Made by a program: the position numbers and the translations under genes
Part shown: one piece after another, positions 29,416 to 38,857 of the stretch
How the letters are laid out: every line of letters starts with the position of its first letter
Position numbering within the stretch: the stretch's first letter is position 1
The notes under the pieces: model-generated
Database searches by the model: none
What the model was told of the DNA's origin: nothing
What the model saw: the letters and a program-made list of their open reading frames with translations, nothing else
DNA from: Ramlibacter tataouinensis
GTDB lineage: Bacteria > Pseudomonadota > Gammaproteobacteria > Burkholderiales > Burkholderiaceae_C
NCBI RefSeq assembly: GCF_027941915.1
Contig: NZ_CP116009.1
Span: 2,418,001-2,482,000 of the forward strand
DNA: 64,000 nucleotides
Direction of reading: 5' to 3'

Positions 29416-31821
29416 ATGAGCGCCGTCCTCAAGCAAGAGCGCGATTCGCAGGCGTTCTTCGATTCGCAGCAGCTGCCGCCCGACAAGCGCGGGGTCACGT
29501 TCGAGGCGCTGTTCTTCCGGCAACTGCAGCTGGTGACGACCCGCATCCACGAGACGGAGAACATCGAGCAGATCATGCTGGAGTCGAGCCAGGACATCTG
29601 CAAGCTGTTCAACGCCGACCGGCTGACGCTCTACGCCGTCAACGAAGACCGCAGCGCCATCATCTCCAAGGTCAAGACCGGCCTGAACGCGGCCAAGGAC
29701 CTGAAGCTGCCGATCAGCGCGCAAAGCATCGCCGGCTACGTGGCGTTCAGCAAGCAGATGGCCAACATCGCCGACGTCTACGACGACGAGGCGCTCAAGC
29801 GCATCCACCCGACCCTGAGCTTCCTGAAGGAGGTCGACAAGCGCTCGGGCTACCGCACCAAGCAGATGCTGGTGGTGCCCATCCTGGACGGCGACGTACT
29901 GCACGGCGTCATCCAGGTGATCAACAACAAGAGCGACCAGCCCTTCGGCGAACTGGAGATCGAAGGGGCCGCCCAACTGTCCAAGACGCTGGCCACCGCG
30001 ATCCGCCAGCGCATGCAGAAGGAACAGGACAGCCAGCGGCGGCGCGCCACCAAGTACGACGGCCTGCTGGCCGACGGCGTGCTGACGCAGGAGGAACTGC
30101 ACAAGTGCATCGCCAAGGCGCGCGAGGAGGGCAAGCCGGTCGAGCACGTCCTGATGGGCGACTACCAGATCCGCCCGGCGCAGATCGGACCGTCGCTGTC
30201 GAAGTTCTTCGCCGTGCCGTACGAGCCGTTCAACGCCGGGCGCATCCGCTCCGAGCAACTGCAGGGCCCCCTCAAGCGCGATTTTGTCGAGGAGCAGGGC
30301 TGGATCCCGCTGGAGGAGTCGGCCGAAGGCCTGGTCGTGATGTGCATGGACCCCGAGGCGGTGCGCGGCTCGCGCATCGTGCCGCAGGTGTTCCCGCGCC
30401 ACTCGAAGTTTTCGTATCGCGTCACCACCCAGACCGAGTTCGAGGAAACGCTGGCCCAGCTCTATGGCCTGGGCGACGGCGGCGCCTCCATCGACGAACT
30501 GCTGGCCGACCTGAACGCGCCGGTCGACGACGACGGCGACGACAACAGCCTGGAGTCGGCCGCCTCGGACAACGAACTGGTCAAGTTCGTCAACAAGGTC
30601 ATCATCGACGCCTACAACCAGCGCTGCTCGGACATCCACATCGAACCGCTGCCGGGCAAGGGCAAGACCGGCATCCGCTTTCGCATCGACGGCAGCCTGG
30701 TGCCCTACATCGAGGTGCCGGCGCACTTCCGGCAGGCGCTGGTGACGCGCCTGAAGATCATGTGCGACCTCGACATCTCCGAGCGTCGCAAGCCGCAGGA
30801 CGGCAAGATCAAGTTCAAGAAGTACGGGCCGCTCGACATCGAGCTGCGCGTCGCCACCATCCCTTCGGCCGGCGGCGTCGAGGACGTGGTGATGCGGATC
30901 CTGGCGGCCGGTGAGCCGATCCCGCTGGAAAAGCTCGGGCTCACGGCGGTCAACAAGGAGCGGCTGGAAAAGACCGTCAGCAAGCCCTACGGCCTGTTCT
31001 ACGTGTGCGGCCCCACCGGCTCGGGCAAGACCACCACGCTGCACTCGATCCTGAAGTACCTCAACACGCCCGAGACCAAGATCTGGACCGCCGAGGACCC
31101 GGTGGAAATCACCCAGAAGGGCCTGCGCCAGGTGCAGATCAACAAGAAGGCCGGCATCGACTTCGCGCTGGTGATGCGCGCCTTCCTGCGCGCCGACCCG
31201 GACATCATCATGGTGGGCGAGTCGCGCGACAAGGAAACGGTGTCGATGGGTGTGGAAGCCTCGCTCACCGGCCACCTGGTGTTCTCCACCCTGCACACCA
31301 ACTCGGCGCCCGAGTCCATCATCCGCCTGCTGGACATGGGCATGGACCCGTTCAACTTCGCCGACGCCCTGCTCGGCATCCTGGCGCAGCGGCTGGCCAA
31401 GCGCTTGTGCGACTGCAAGGAGCCCTACTTCCCCGAGCCCGACGAGATCAAGACCTTCATCGCCGAATACGCCGACGACCTGCGTCACACGGCCGCCTGG
31501 AAGGCCGACTACGGCGCCGAGGCCAAGAAGCTGTACGAGGGCTGGGTCAAGAGCTACGGCGAGAACGGGCGGCTGCGCATGTACCGGGCGGTGGGCTGCG
31601 ACAAGTGCAACAAGACCGGCTACAAGGGCCGGGTCGGCCTGCACGAGCTGCTGGTCGGCGACGATGGCATCAAGAAGCTGATCCAGGAGCGCGCCCGCGT
31701 CGCCGAACTGTTCGTCAGCGCCGTCGCCGGCGGCATGCGCACGCTGAAGATGGACGGGATGGAAAAGATCATGTTGGGGTTGACGGACCTGAAGCAGGTG
31801 CGTTCCGTGTGCATCAAGTAG
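29416..31821 (+). CDS. GAF-domain GspE/PilB-family secretion or pilus ATPase
   Basis: 801 residues. Order: an N-terminal GAF domain at about 35-200 (ESSQDICKLFNADRLTLYAV, YRTKQMLVVPILDGDVLHGV, IQVINNKS); an MshEN/T2SSE N-terminal domain at about 210-340; then the type II secretion/type IV pilus ATPase core with Walker A GPTGSGKTTT (about 533), Asp box IWTAEDPVEI, Walker B DPDIIMVGESRD and His box GHLVFSTLHTN. A C-terminal cysteine cluster (CDCKEPYF and CDKCNKTGYKGRVG) probably binds zinc. Canonical PilB or GspE lack the GAF domain, which binds cyclic nucleotides or other small ligands in many proteins. It follows the cAMP phosphodiesterase by 40 bases and precedes a pilin gene. Confidence 0.9.
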   Translation: MSAVLKQERDSQAFFDSQQLPPDKRGVTFEALFFRQLQLVTTRIHETENIEQIMLESSQDICKLFNADRLTLYAVNEDRSAIISKVKTGLNAAKDLKLPISAQSIAGYVAFSKQMANIADVYDDEALKRIHPTLSFLKEVDKRSGYRTKQMLVVPILDGDVLHGVIQVINNKSDQPFGELEIEGAAQLSKTLATAIRQRMQKEQDSQRRRATKYDGLLADGVLTQEELHKCIAKAREEGKPVEHVLMGDYQIRPAQIGPSLSKFFAVPYEPFNAGRIRSEQLQGPLKRDFVEEQGWIPLEESAEGLVVMCMDPEAVRGSRIVPQVFPRHSKFSYRVTTQTEFEETLAQLYGLGDGGASIDELLADLNAPVDDDGDDNSLESAASDNELVKFVNKVIIDAYNQRCSDIHIEPLPGKGKTGIRFRIDGSLVPYIEVPAHFRQALVTRLKIMCDLDISERRKPQDGKIKFKKYGPLDIELRVATIPSAGGVEDVVMRILAAGEPIPLEKLGLTAVNKERLEKTVSKPYGLFYVCGPTGSGKTTTLHSILKYLNTPETKIWTAEDPVEITQKGLRQVQINKKAGIDFALVMRAFLRADPDIIMVGESRDKETVSMGVEASLTGHLVFSTLHTNSAPESIIRLLDMGMDPFNFADALLGILAQRLAKRLCDCKEPYFPEPDEIKTFIAEYADDLRHTAAWKADYGAEAKKLYEGWVKSYGENGRLRMYRAVGCDKCNKTGYKGRVGLHELLVGDDGIKKLIQERARVAELFVSAVAGGMRTLKMDGMEKIMLGLTDLKQVRSVCIK

Positions 31822-31871
31822 CGCCGGGACCTCCGTACATGTTTCTGCCAATACTGACTTCGTAACTGTTC

Positions 31872-31906
31872 TGACAACTTTGTCGGAATTTGCTGACTCG
31901 CCTGTC
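31872..31906 (+). promoter_or_regulatory. Possible PilR-type activator sites upstream of the pilin promoter
   Basis: TGTC-containing motifs occur at 31881-31884 and 31903-31906, and in inverted form (GACA) at 31873-31876. They are about 80-110 bases before the expected sigma-54 start. In Pseudomonas, PilR binds clustered TGTC-core sites at a similar distance. The motif is short, so this is suggestive only. Confidence 0.35.
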
Positions 31907-31958
31907 AGACGGGCGCGTCGGCCCTCCAGCTCGTCATGATTAGGTATGTATTTCGGCC

Positions 31959-31973
31959 TGGCACGGCACTTGC
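31959..31973 (+). promoter_or_regulatory. Sigma-54 (RpoN) promoter of the pilin gene
   Basis: TGGCAC-GGCAC-TTGC matches the -24/-12 consensus TGGCAC-N5-TTGC exactly. The start point would be about 31985, giving a 30-base leader before the pilin ATG. RpoN control with an enhancer-binding activator such as PilR is standard for type IV pilins. Confidence 0.9.
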
Positions 31974-32014
31974 GGTATGGCCGGGCTTCTTCAACAACCT
32001 CTGGAGGGATCCAA

Positions 32015-32494
32015 ATGAAGCGTCAACTGCAAAAGGGCTTTACCCTGATCGAACTGATGATCGTCGTGGCGATCATCGGCATTCTGGCCGCCGTCGCACT
32101 GCCGGCATACCAGGACTACACCGTGCGCGCTCGCGTCTCGGAAGTGATCCTGGCAGCGTCCTCGTGCCGTACCAGCATTACCGAGTCGCTGCAGAGTGCG
32201 CCCAATGCCGATGCGCAGTCCGCCATCCAAGGCTGTGCCATCTCCAACACCAAGATGGTGGTGAGCGGCGTGTCCGACAACAATGGCGTGATCACGGTCC
32301 AAGGCAGCGCTGCGGCTCTGGGCGGCAGCATCACCTCGACGACCAACCAGATCGAGCTGAAGCCGTACATCGCTGGCGCCGCCGTGGTGGGTTCCACCGA
32401 CGGCGGCAAGACGATCCAGGAATGGCGCTGCGGCCCCGCCACGAACAATCCGATGCCCGCCAAGTACCTGCCGGGCTCGTGCAAGGCTTCCTGA
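32015..32494 (+). CDS. pilA: Type IV pilin major subunit (type IVa)
   Basis: 159-residue prepilin. The leader MKRQLQKG is cut by prepilin peptidase before [20 protein letters not shown]; mature Glu5, needed for assembly and methylation, is present. The hydrophobic helix continues to [18 protein letters not shown]. The C-terminal D-region has two cysteines ([11 protein letters not shown] and LPGSCKAS) expected to form a disulfide loop, and the protein ends in Ser. A C-terminal Ser after the loop is the site of TfpO-type O-glycosylation in some Pseudomonas and Acinetobacter pilins, which fits the adjacent PglL-family ligases. The ATG at 32015 has CTGGAGGGATCCAA upstream and follows a sigma-54 promoter. 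Confidence 0.95.
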   Translation: MKRQLQKGFTLIELMIVVAIIGILAAVALPAYQDYTVRARVSEVILAASSCRTSITESLQSAPNADAQSAIQGCAISNTKMVVSGVSDNNGVITVQGSAAALGGSITSTTNQIELKPYIAGAAVVGSTDGGKTIQEWRCGPATNNPMPAKYLPGSCKAS

Positions 32495-32517
32495 TCATCG
32501 GGGCCTGAGCAATTAGG

Positions 32518-32547
32518 AGAGGCCGCGCAAGCGGCCTCTTTCGTTTT
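32518..32547 (+). terminator. Rho-independent terminator after the pilin gene
   Basis: Nine-bp stem (AGAGGCCGC with GCGGCCTCT) closed by a GCAA tetraloop and followed by TTCGTTTT. The ligase gene starts 29 bases later, so its expression needs read-through or a promoter inside this short gap. Confidence 0.88.
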
Positions 32548-32575
32548 CTGGGCTCACCGCCGTCGCAGTTTCCCA

Positions 32576-34267
32576 ATGCCTTTCAAGCGCGATCTGCGAA
32601 ACGTCTCGCTGTACGCAGTCCTTCTGACGGTGGCCTTGGCCGTGGGTTGGTTGCTGCCCAACCACTATCCGCCCTGGAATACCTTCCATTCCAACGCCTG
32701 GATCGCGGGTGTCTTGTGCGTGATCGCCCTGTGGCGCACCGTGGCCGCCTCGGTCCGCCTGTCTGTCCTGCCGCTGGTCGTGGCGGGGGTGGCACTTGTT
32801 CCATGGCTGCAGTACGCGGCCGGGCTGCTGCCGCTCGCCGACTCTGCGCTGGTGGGCTCGCTCTACATGCTGGGCTTGGCCGCAGCGCTGGCTGTTGGCG
32901 AGCAATGGAGTCGCCAGCGCCCGGACGAGCCGGCCAGCCTGGTGCTGTCGGCCGCGGCGCTTGCCGCACTGGTCTCGGTTGCCCTGCAGATCTATCAATG
33001 GCTGGGGTTTGCGCAGGCTCCGGAACTGACCGACATCTGGATCTTCCCGTCGACAGGTGGGCGTCCCTACGCCAACCTGGGCCAGCCCAACCAGCTCGCT
33101 TCGCTGTTGCTCTGGGGCCTGCTCGGCATCGCGCTGGCGTGGCACAAGCGCTGGCTCCGCGGTTGGCTCGCCACCGGGTTGGCCGCCGTCATCCTGTTCG
33201 GCGTCGCCCTGACCGAGTCGCGCACCGCGCTACTGACACTCACTCTCTGCGCCATGGGCCTGGCCGCCAGGCGCCCCGCTTTCATCGAGCGCCGCATGGC
33301 CCTGATCGCCTTGGGACTGTACCTTGGCTATGTGACCTGTCTGTTCGGCTTGGAGCCCCTGGGGCGATTGGCTGGTAAACCGGACGCCTCTCTCACCGTG
33401 TTTCATCGCTCGGCCGGCGAACTGCGTTGGCTGCTGTGGGATATGGCTCTGGATGCCGCTTCGCGCCAGCCGTGGTTCGGCTTCGGCTGGGGACAGACCA
33501 ATGAGGCGTACCTGCTGGTTCATCCCTGGCATCCAGTCCCGCCGCAGTTCTACGTCGAGCAAAGCCACAACCTGCTGCTGGATCTGGTGCTCTGGGCCGG
33601 GTGGCCACTGGCGTCGGTCCTGGCCGTCGCTGGCGCTTGGTGGTTCTGGCGCGTGGTTCGATCGGTGCGCAGCTTGGCGCAGCTGATCACCACGGCAGCG
33701 CTGGCGGTGATGCTGGTGCACGCCATGCTCGAACTGCCCCTGCACCATGGCTACTTCCTGTGGCCCTTCGGCCTGCTGGCCGGAGCGGCATCGGCCAAGC
33801 TGGAGCTCAAGCCGTTGCTGCAGGTGCCGCGGCGGATCGGCGCCGCGGTCATCGTCGCGCTGGCGTCGGTGCTTGTCATCGTCGTCCACGATTACCTGCG
33901 GGTGGAGTCCGCCTTCTCCGAGTTGCGCTTCCAGCTCCAGCGCATCGGGACCGGCCATGACGAAACGCCGCCGCCAACGTTGCTGCTGGCGGAATGGTCG
34001 GCCTTCATCGAGATGAGCCGGGCCGTGCCGCACGCGGGAATGAGCATGGAGGAAATCGATCATTGGCAACAGCTGCTGCTGTACAACACCTCGCCCCTGG
34101 CATTCCGCAAGGTCATCGCTGCCCTGATGCTGAACGGCCACGTGGAGCAGGCAAGGTTCTGGGCCGATCGTGCCTGTGCAGTCATGCCGCCGCCCGCTTG
34201 CCGCAACCAGCTCCGGGAGTGGGAGGGGCGCGAGCAGCCGCCCGCGTCCGCGGCCGGCGCTGGGTGA
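32576..34267 (+). CDS. PglL-family O-oligosaccharyltransferase (Wzy_C), candidate pilin glycosylase
   Basis: 563-residue polytopic inner-membrane protein with about 12 hydrophobic segments, a Wzy_C core and a C-terminal extension of about 150 residues with helical repeats. Motifs usual for PglL/WaaL ligases are visible: GRPYANLGQPNQLASLLLWG, ALTESRTALLTL, WFGFGWGQTNEAY, EQSHNLLLDLVLWAG and the HAMLELPLHHGYFLWPFG segment. It would transfer a lipid-linked glycan to Ser/Thr in the periplasm. Position directly after pilA, whose product ends in Ser, suggests a TfpO-like role. The ATG at 32576 gives MPFKRDLRNVSLYAVLL. Confidence 0.88.
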   Translation: MPFKRDLRNVSLYAVLLTVALAVGWLLPNHYPPWNTFHSNAWIAGVLCVIALWRTVAASVRLSVLPLVVAGVALVPWLQYAAGLLPLADSALVGSLYMLGLAAALAVGEQWSRQRPDEPASLVLSAAALAALVSVALQIYQWLGFAQAPELTDIWIFPSTGGRPYANLGQPNQLASLLLWGLLGIALAWHKRWLRGWLATGLAAVILFGVALTESRTALLTLTLCAMGLAARRPAFIERRMALIALGLYLGYVTCLFGLEPLGRLAGKPDASLTVFHRSAGELRWLLWDMALDAASRQPWFGFGWGQTNEAYLLVHPWHPVPPQFYVEQSHNLLLDLVLWAGWPLASVLAVAGAWWFWRVVRSVRSLAQLITTAALAVMLVHAMLELPLHHGYFLWPFGLLAGAASAKLELKPLLQVPRRIGAAVIVALASVLVIVVHDYLRVESAFSELRFQLQRIGTGHDETPPPTLLLAEWSAFIEMSRAVPHAGMSMEEIDHWQQLLLYNTSPLAFRKVIAALMLNGHVEQARFWADRACAVMPPPACRNQLREWEGREQPPASAAGAG

Positions 34268-34334
34268 CTACACTTCCGCGCGAGCCGGACGCGCGCCGGC
34301 TGCGCCCGACGTGTTCCGCTCCGGTGTACCGCCT

Positions 34335-35123
34335 ATGACCGCCCTCGTTCCTGCACAACTCCTGAGTCTTGCGTTGCGGCAGCGCTTGCTGCCGGTCCTA
34401 GTTCACCTGCTCGGTAGCCTCCTGATTGCGCTGACTGCCGCTGGCCTGGTGTTCGGCCTGTGGTATCCCGAGCCGTATCGTCAGATCGCCGGTGGACAGG
34501 AGTTGTTCATGTTGCTGGTCACCGTGGATGTGGTGGTCGGCCCCCTCATCACCTTGGTTGTGTTCGACCGGCGCAAGCCGCGGACCGAACTGCGCCGCGA
34601 CATGGCCGTTGTCGTCCTGCTGCAGCTGGCCGCACTCGGCTACGGCATCTGGACGCTGGCTGCCGCACGGCCGGTGCACCTGGTGTTCGAGCTGGACCGG
34701 TTCCGCGTGGTGCATGCGATCGACGTGCCTCCGGAACTGCTGCCCCAGGCGCCCGAGTCGCTGCGCACCCTCCCGTGGACGGGACCGACGCCCATGTCGC
34801 TGCGACCGTTTCGCAGCGACAAGGAGAAGTTCGAGGCCACCATGGCCGCACTGGGCGGCGTTTCACTGGCGGCCCGGCCCGATCTCTGGCAAGACTACGA
34901 GGCGGGCCGCGTGGCCTTGCTGAGGGAGGCTCAGCCCCTGGGTCGCCTGCGCGAGCGCTTCCCCGCTCAAGCGAGCGAGATCGACTCGGCAGTGGCACGT
35001 TCCGGACGGCCTGAGCCCGCGCTGGCCTGGCTTCCGCTGGCTGCCCGCAAGTCCTTCTGGACCGTGCTGGTGGATCGCTCCAGCGCCGAGATCGTGGGCT
35101 TCCTGCCGATCGACTCGTTCTGA
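34335..35123 (+). CDS. TfpX/TfpZ-family type IV pilin accessory protein
   Basis: 262 residues with about four N-terminal hydrophobic segments (LPVLVHLLGSLLIALTAAGLV, LFMLLVTVDVVVGPLITLVV, MAVVVLLQLAALGYGIW) and a soluble C-terminal part ending IVGFLPIDSF. The pattern YPEPYRQIAGGQELF, VDVVVGPLITLVVFDRRKP and RPVHLVFELDRFRVV is that of TfpX/TfpZ proteins, which promote surface piliation for particular pilin alleles. It lies between two PglL-family genes in the pilin locus. The ATG at 34335 is chosen at the family N-terminus; a longer in-frame extension reads back into the upstream ligase gene. Confidence 0.85.
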   Translation: MTALVPAQLLSLALRQRLLPVLVHLLGSLLIALTAAGLVFGLWYPEPYRQIAGGQELFMLLVTVDVVVGPLITLVVFDRRKPRTELRRDMAVVVLLQLAALGYGIWTLAAARPVHLVFELDRFRVVHAIDVPPELLPQAPESLRTLPWTGPTPMSLRPFRSDKEKFEATMAALGGVSLAARPDLWQDYEAGRVALLREAQPLGRLRERFPAQASEIDSAVARSGRPEPALAWLPLAARKSFWTVLVDRSSAEIVGFLPIDSF

Positions 35124-35179
35124 ACGGGGCCGCAATCGAACCTGCAACCGCCGAGCGCCAGGCCGCAGGCGCCCGCCTG

Positions 35180-36811
35180 GTGCTTGGCCTGGCGGCTGCC
35201 TTGCCGTGGCTGAGCCCGCTGACTTTCGGGCCATCCGCCAACGCGGTACCGCTGTTCATGGCCTGGGGCTGCGCGATGCTGGCCTTGGCCGCGAGCGCCG
35301 AGCGGCTGCGGGCGGGTGCATGGGCCGCCGGGATCTTGGCACTGGCGGCGGTGGCCGTTCTTGCGGGGCGCTCGGCCGGTCCGCAAGCACTTGCGCTGCT
35401 GGCCGCCTTGCTGGCCGCGGCCGCGTGCGCCGCGGCGGTCAAGGCGGCCCGCGACCCGGTTGCCGCCCTGCGCGCCATCGCCTGCGGCTGGTTGCTGGCA
35501 GCCCTGGCCAGCAGTGCCATGGCCTTGCTCCAGTACGCCGGCTGGTCGGCGGCTTTCGCGCCCTGGATCACGGCCGCCGATGCGGGAACGGCCTACGCCA
35601 ACCTGCGCCAGCGCAACCAGTTCGCCACCCTCACCAGCATCGGCCTGTGCGCGCTGCTCTGGCTCGGTGGCGGTCGGCCGCGGCTGGCCGCGGCGGGCGT
35701 GCTGCTGCTGGCTTGCGGCAACGCCGCAACGGCTTCGCGCGCGGGCCTGCTGCAGTGGATGTTGCTCCTGCTGCTGGTGCTGGCCTGGCGGGGTGCACAG
35801 CGGCGACAGTGGTTGCGGCTGCTCGCCCTCGGATTGGCGGCCTACTCCGCCGCGGCGCTGCTGCTGCCGCTGGCGCTGCAATGGGCGACCGGCGAGGCGA
35901 CCGACAACGTCTTTGGGCGCCTGGCGCCGCAGGCGGCCTGCAGCACCCGGACCTTCCTGGTGCCCAACGTGCTCGAACTCATTGCAACCCGGCCCCTGTC
36001 GGGTTGGGGCTGGGGCGAGCTCGACTACGCCCACTATTGGCACCTGTACGCCCAGCCGCGCTTCTGCGACATCCTGGACAACGCGCACAACCTGCCGCTG
36101 CATCTGGCCGTCGAACTGGGGCTGCCAACCGCGCTGCTGCTGACCGGCGCGACCATCTGGCTCGTGGCACGACAGCGTCCGTGGCGCGAAACGCAGGCGC
36201 ATCGGCAGGTCGCCTGGATGGTGCTGGGCTGCATCGGCCTGCACAGCCTGGTCGAGTATCCGCTCTGGTACGGCCCCTTCCAGATGGCAGCCGGCTTCGC
36301 CATCGGCGCCCTCTGGACCAGCAGGCCCGGCGACGGCCGTCCGTCAACAGGATCTGGCGCCCGCTGGGCGATCGCCATCGCTGCGCTGGCCTGCCTGGTT
36401 GGCGCCGCCTACGACTATGCCCGCGTGAGCCAGGCCTATCTGCCGCCCGAGCGGCGATGGGACGGATGGCGCCAGGATCCGGTGGCGCAGGCGCGCGACA
36501 GCTGGCTGTTTCGCGACCAGGTGGATTTCGCCGAACTGACGCTCACGCCGGTGACGCCGCAAAACGCCGCGGCGGTGCAGCAGCTCGCCTTGCGCATGCT
36601 CCACTTCTCGCCGGAGCCGGCGGTCATCGAGAAGCTGCTAGAAAGCACGCTGCTCGTAGGGAGCGACGACCTGCTGGCCGAGCACCTGGCGCGCTACCGC
36701 GCCGCCTTTCCCGAGGCCTATCGCCAGTGGATGGATCGGCACGCGGCGGCTACGCCGCCCGCCAGTCCCCCGACTTCCCCCCGCGCTTCTCCAGCAGCTT
36801 CAGGTCGGTGA
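35180..36811 (+). CDS. Second PglL-family O-oligosaccharyltransferase (Wzy_C)
   Basis: About 543-residue polytopic membrane protein related to the ligase two genes upstream. Visible motifs: [64 protein letters not shown] and [14 protein letters not shown], then a soluble tail. The start is uncertain: the GTG at 35180 is the first conventional start, but the frame stays open into the end of the TfpZ gene and a non-standard start near 35120 would add about 20 residues. Its 3' end overlaps convergent moaC by 62 bases, so the Pro/Ala/Ser tail is antisense to conserved moaC codons. Confidence 0.82.
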   Translation: MLGLAAALPWLSPLTFGPSANAVPLFMAWGCAMLALAASAERLRAGAWAAGILALAAVAVLAGRSAGPQALALLAALLAAAACAAAVKAARDPVAALRAIACGWLLAALASSAMALLQYAGWSAAFAPWITAADAGTAYANLRQRNQFATLTSIGLCALLWLGGGRPRLAAAGVLLLACGNAATASRAGLLQWMLLLLLVLAWRGAQRRQWLRLLALGLAAYSAAALLLPLALQWATGEATDNVFGRLAPQAACSTRTFLVPNVLELIATRPLSGWGWGELDYAHYWHLYAQPRFCDILDNAHNLPLHLAVELGLPTALLLTGATIWLVARQRPWRETQAHRQVAWMVLGCIGLHSLVEYPLWYGPFQMAAGFAIGALWTSRPGDGRPSTGSGARWAIAIAALACLVGAAYDYARVSQAYLPPERRWDGWRQDPVAQARDSWLFRDQVDFAELTLTPVTPQNAAAVQQLALRMLHFSPEPAVIEKLLESTLLVGSDDLLAEHLARYRAAFPEAYRQWMDRHAAATPPASPPTSPRASPAASGR

Positions 36812-37226
36812 TGGTCATGCCCCGGTCCACCGCCTTGCACATGTCGTAGATCGTCAGCAGCGCCACCTGCACGGCGGTCAGCGCCTCCATCTCGACCCCG
36901 GTCGGGCCGACGGTCTCGGCCGTTGCGGTGCACACCACGGCATGGGCTGCCTCGTCCAACTCGAACTCCACGGCCACCCGCGTCAACGCGATCGGATGGC
37001 ACAGGGGCACCAGCTCGCTGGTCTTCTTGGCCCCCATGATGCCGGCCAGGCGGGCGACGCCCAGGACGTCGCCCTTCTTCGCCGTGCCCTGGCGCACCAG
37101 GTCCAGCGTGGCCGGTTGCATGGCGATGCGGCCCTGCGCCACGGCGATGCGGTGGCTGGCCGCCTTGGCGCCGACATCGACCATGTGGGCCTGGCCTTGT
37201 GCGTCGAAATGGGTGAAGCCGCTCAT
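36750..37226 (-). CDS. moaC: Cyclic pyranopterin monophosphate synthase
   Basis: 158 residues; with MoaA converts GTP to cyclic pyranopterin monophosphate, the first step of molybdenum cofactor synthesis. Family motifs: [65 protein letters not shown], and the closing [15 protein letters not shown]. The ATG at 37224-37226 gives MSGFTHFD. It is a lone Mo-cofactor gene, convergent with and overlapping the second ligase gene and divergent from the M48 protease gene. Confidence 0.95.
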   Translation of the reverse strand: MSGFTHFDAQGQAHMVDVGAKAASHRIAVAQGRIAMQPATLDLVRQGTAKKGDVLGVARLAGIMGAKKTSELVPLCHPIALTRVAVEFELDEAAHAVVCTATAETVGPTGVEMEALTAVQVALLTIYDMCKAVDRGMTITDLKLLEKRGGKSGDWRAA

Positions 37227-37330
37227 GACTGGTGGACGATGGGTCGCGGCAATCATAAGCGCCGTCGCGCGCGGGGCTTGCCGCCGGGGCCGGCAGGGCT
37301 GTTACCTCTCGTTTACGCTTGTGCCGCATC

Positions 37331-38857
37331 ATGGCGCCAATGAGCCTTCGGCCCCGCACCCCCGTCCGCCACCGCCTCGCTGCGGCGGCGCTCGCCGCCG
37401 TGGTGGCCTGCTTTCCGGCCGCGCACGCCCAGCTGCCCACGCTCGGCGACGGCAGCGAGATGAGCAGCGCCGCCGAGCGCCGGCTGGGCGAGAAGATCGC
37501 GCGCGAGCTCTATCGCGACCCCGACTACATCGACGACCCGGTGCTGGTCGACTACGTGCAGGACATCTGGCAGCGGCTGCTGGATGCGGCGCGCGCGCGC
37601 GGCGAGCTGTCGGCCGAACTGGACGAGCGCTTTGCCTGGCAGGTGCTGCTGGGCAAGGACCGCAGCGTCAATGCGTTCGCGCTGCCGGGCGGCTGGCTCG
37701 GGCTGCACCTGGGGCTGGTGAGCGTCACTGCCAGCCGCGACGAGCTGGCCTCGGTGCTGGCGCACGAGCTGAGCCACGTCACCCAGCGCCACATCTCGCG
37801 CCTGGTCAGCCAGGAAAAGCGCCAGGCGCCGTGGGTGATCGGCGCGATGATCCTGGGCGCGCTGGCCGCCAAGAAGAGCCCCGACGCCGCCAACGCCATG
37901 ATTTCCGGCAGCCAGGCGATGGCGGTGCAGAACCAGCTGAATTTCTCGCGCGACATGGAGCGCGAGGCCGATCGCATCGGCTACGGCATCCTGGTGCAGG
38001 GCGGCTTCGACCCGCAGGGCTTCGTTGGCATGTTCGACAAGCTGCAGCAGGCCGGCCGCCTGAACGACTCCGGCGCCTTTCCCTACTTGCGCACCCACCC
38101 GATGACGACCGAGCGCAGCGCCGACATGCAGGCGCGCCTGCAACTGCTGCCGCGCGAGCAGGCCCAGGGGCCGGCCGGCGCCTCGCTGCTGCACGCCCTG
38201 ATGGCCGCGCGCGCCCGCGCGCTGTCGGCGGTCGGGGTCGATGCGCTTCGCGCGCTGGCGGCCGAGCCCACGGGCCTGCCGGCCGACGCGCCGCGGGCGC
38301 GGCGCGCGGCTTCGCTTTATGCCGCCAGCCTGGCCGCCTCGCGCCTGCGCGACACCGGGGCGGCGGTGCTGCAGGCGCAACGGCTGTCGACGGCGGTGGC
38401 CGGCGACGCCGAGGCCGCGCGACAGGCGCGCCTGCTGGCCGCGGAGGTCGCACTGGCCGGTGGCCGCATCGAGAGCGCCGCGGCCTTGCTCGATGGCGCC
38501 GCCCGCGCACGGCCGGAGGTGCTGTTGTGGGCGCAGGCCCGGCAGGCTGCCGGTCATCCGGCCGAGGTGGCGCAGCGGCTGCAGGGCTGGGTGGCGCAGC
38601 AGCCGCGCGACGCCGCGGCCTGGCAGTTGCTGTCGACGGCCTACGGCGCGCAGGGCCAGTCGCTGCGGGCGATCCGGGCGGCCGCGGAGGCGCAAGTGGC
38701 GCAGCTCGACTACGGCGCGGCGCTCGACCGGCTCAAGGCCGCGCAGGACCTGGCGCGGCGCGGCGGCGCGGCGGGCGACCACATCGAGGCGTCGATCATC
38801 GACACCCGCACCCGCGAGGTGGAATCACTGTTTCGGGAACAGTCGCTCGAGCGCTGA
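37331..38857 (+). CDS. M48-family periplasmic metalloprotease, BepA-like
   Basis: About 508 residues. A signal peptide (LAAAALAAVVACFPAAHA) exports it. The M48 domain (about 45-270) has the zinc motif LAHELSHVTQRH and the third ligand Glu in MEREADRIGYG; TPR-like helical repeats (RPEVLLWAQARQAAGHPAEV, WQLLSTAYGAQGQSLRAIRA) follow. BepA in E. coli degrades stalled LptD and assists BAM-dependent outer-membrane assembly. The start is ATG 37331 or ATG 37340. The 3' end overlaps the convergent small membrane protein gene by 33 bases. Confidence 0.9.
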   Translation: MAPMSLRPRTPVRHRLAAAALAAVVACFPAAHAQLPTLGDGSEMSSAAERRLGEKIARELYRDPDYIDDPVLVDYVQDIWQRLLDAARARGELSAELDERFAWQVLLGKDRSVNAFALPGGWLGLHLGLVSVTASRDELASVLAHELSHVTQRHISRLVSQEKRQAPWVIGAMILGALAAKKSPDAANAMISGSQAMAVQNQLNFSRDMEREADRIGYGILVQGGFDPQGFVGMFDKLQQAGRLNDSGAFPYLRTHPMTTERSADMQARLQLLPREQAQGPAGASLLHALMAARARALSAVGVDALRALAAEPTGLPADAPRARRAASLYAASLAASRLRDTGAAVLQAQRLSTAVAGDAEAARQARLLAAEVALAGGRIESAAALLDGAARARPEVLLWAQARQAAGHPAEVAQRLQGWVAQQPRDAAAWQLLSTAYGAQGQSLRAIRAAAEAQVAQLDYGAALDRLKAAQDLARRGGAAGDHIEASIIDTRTREVESLFREQSLER

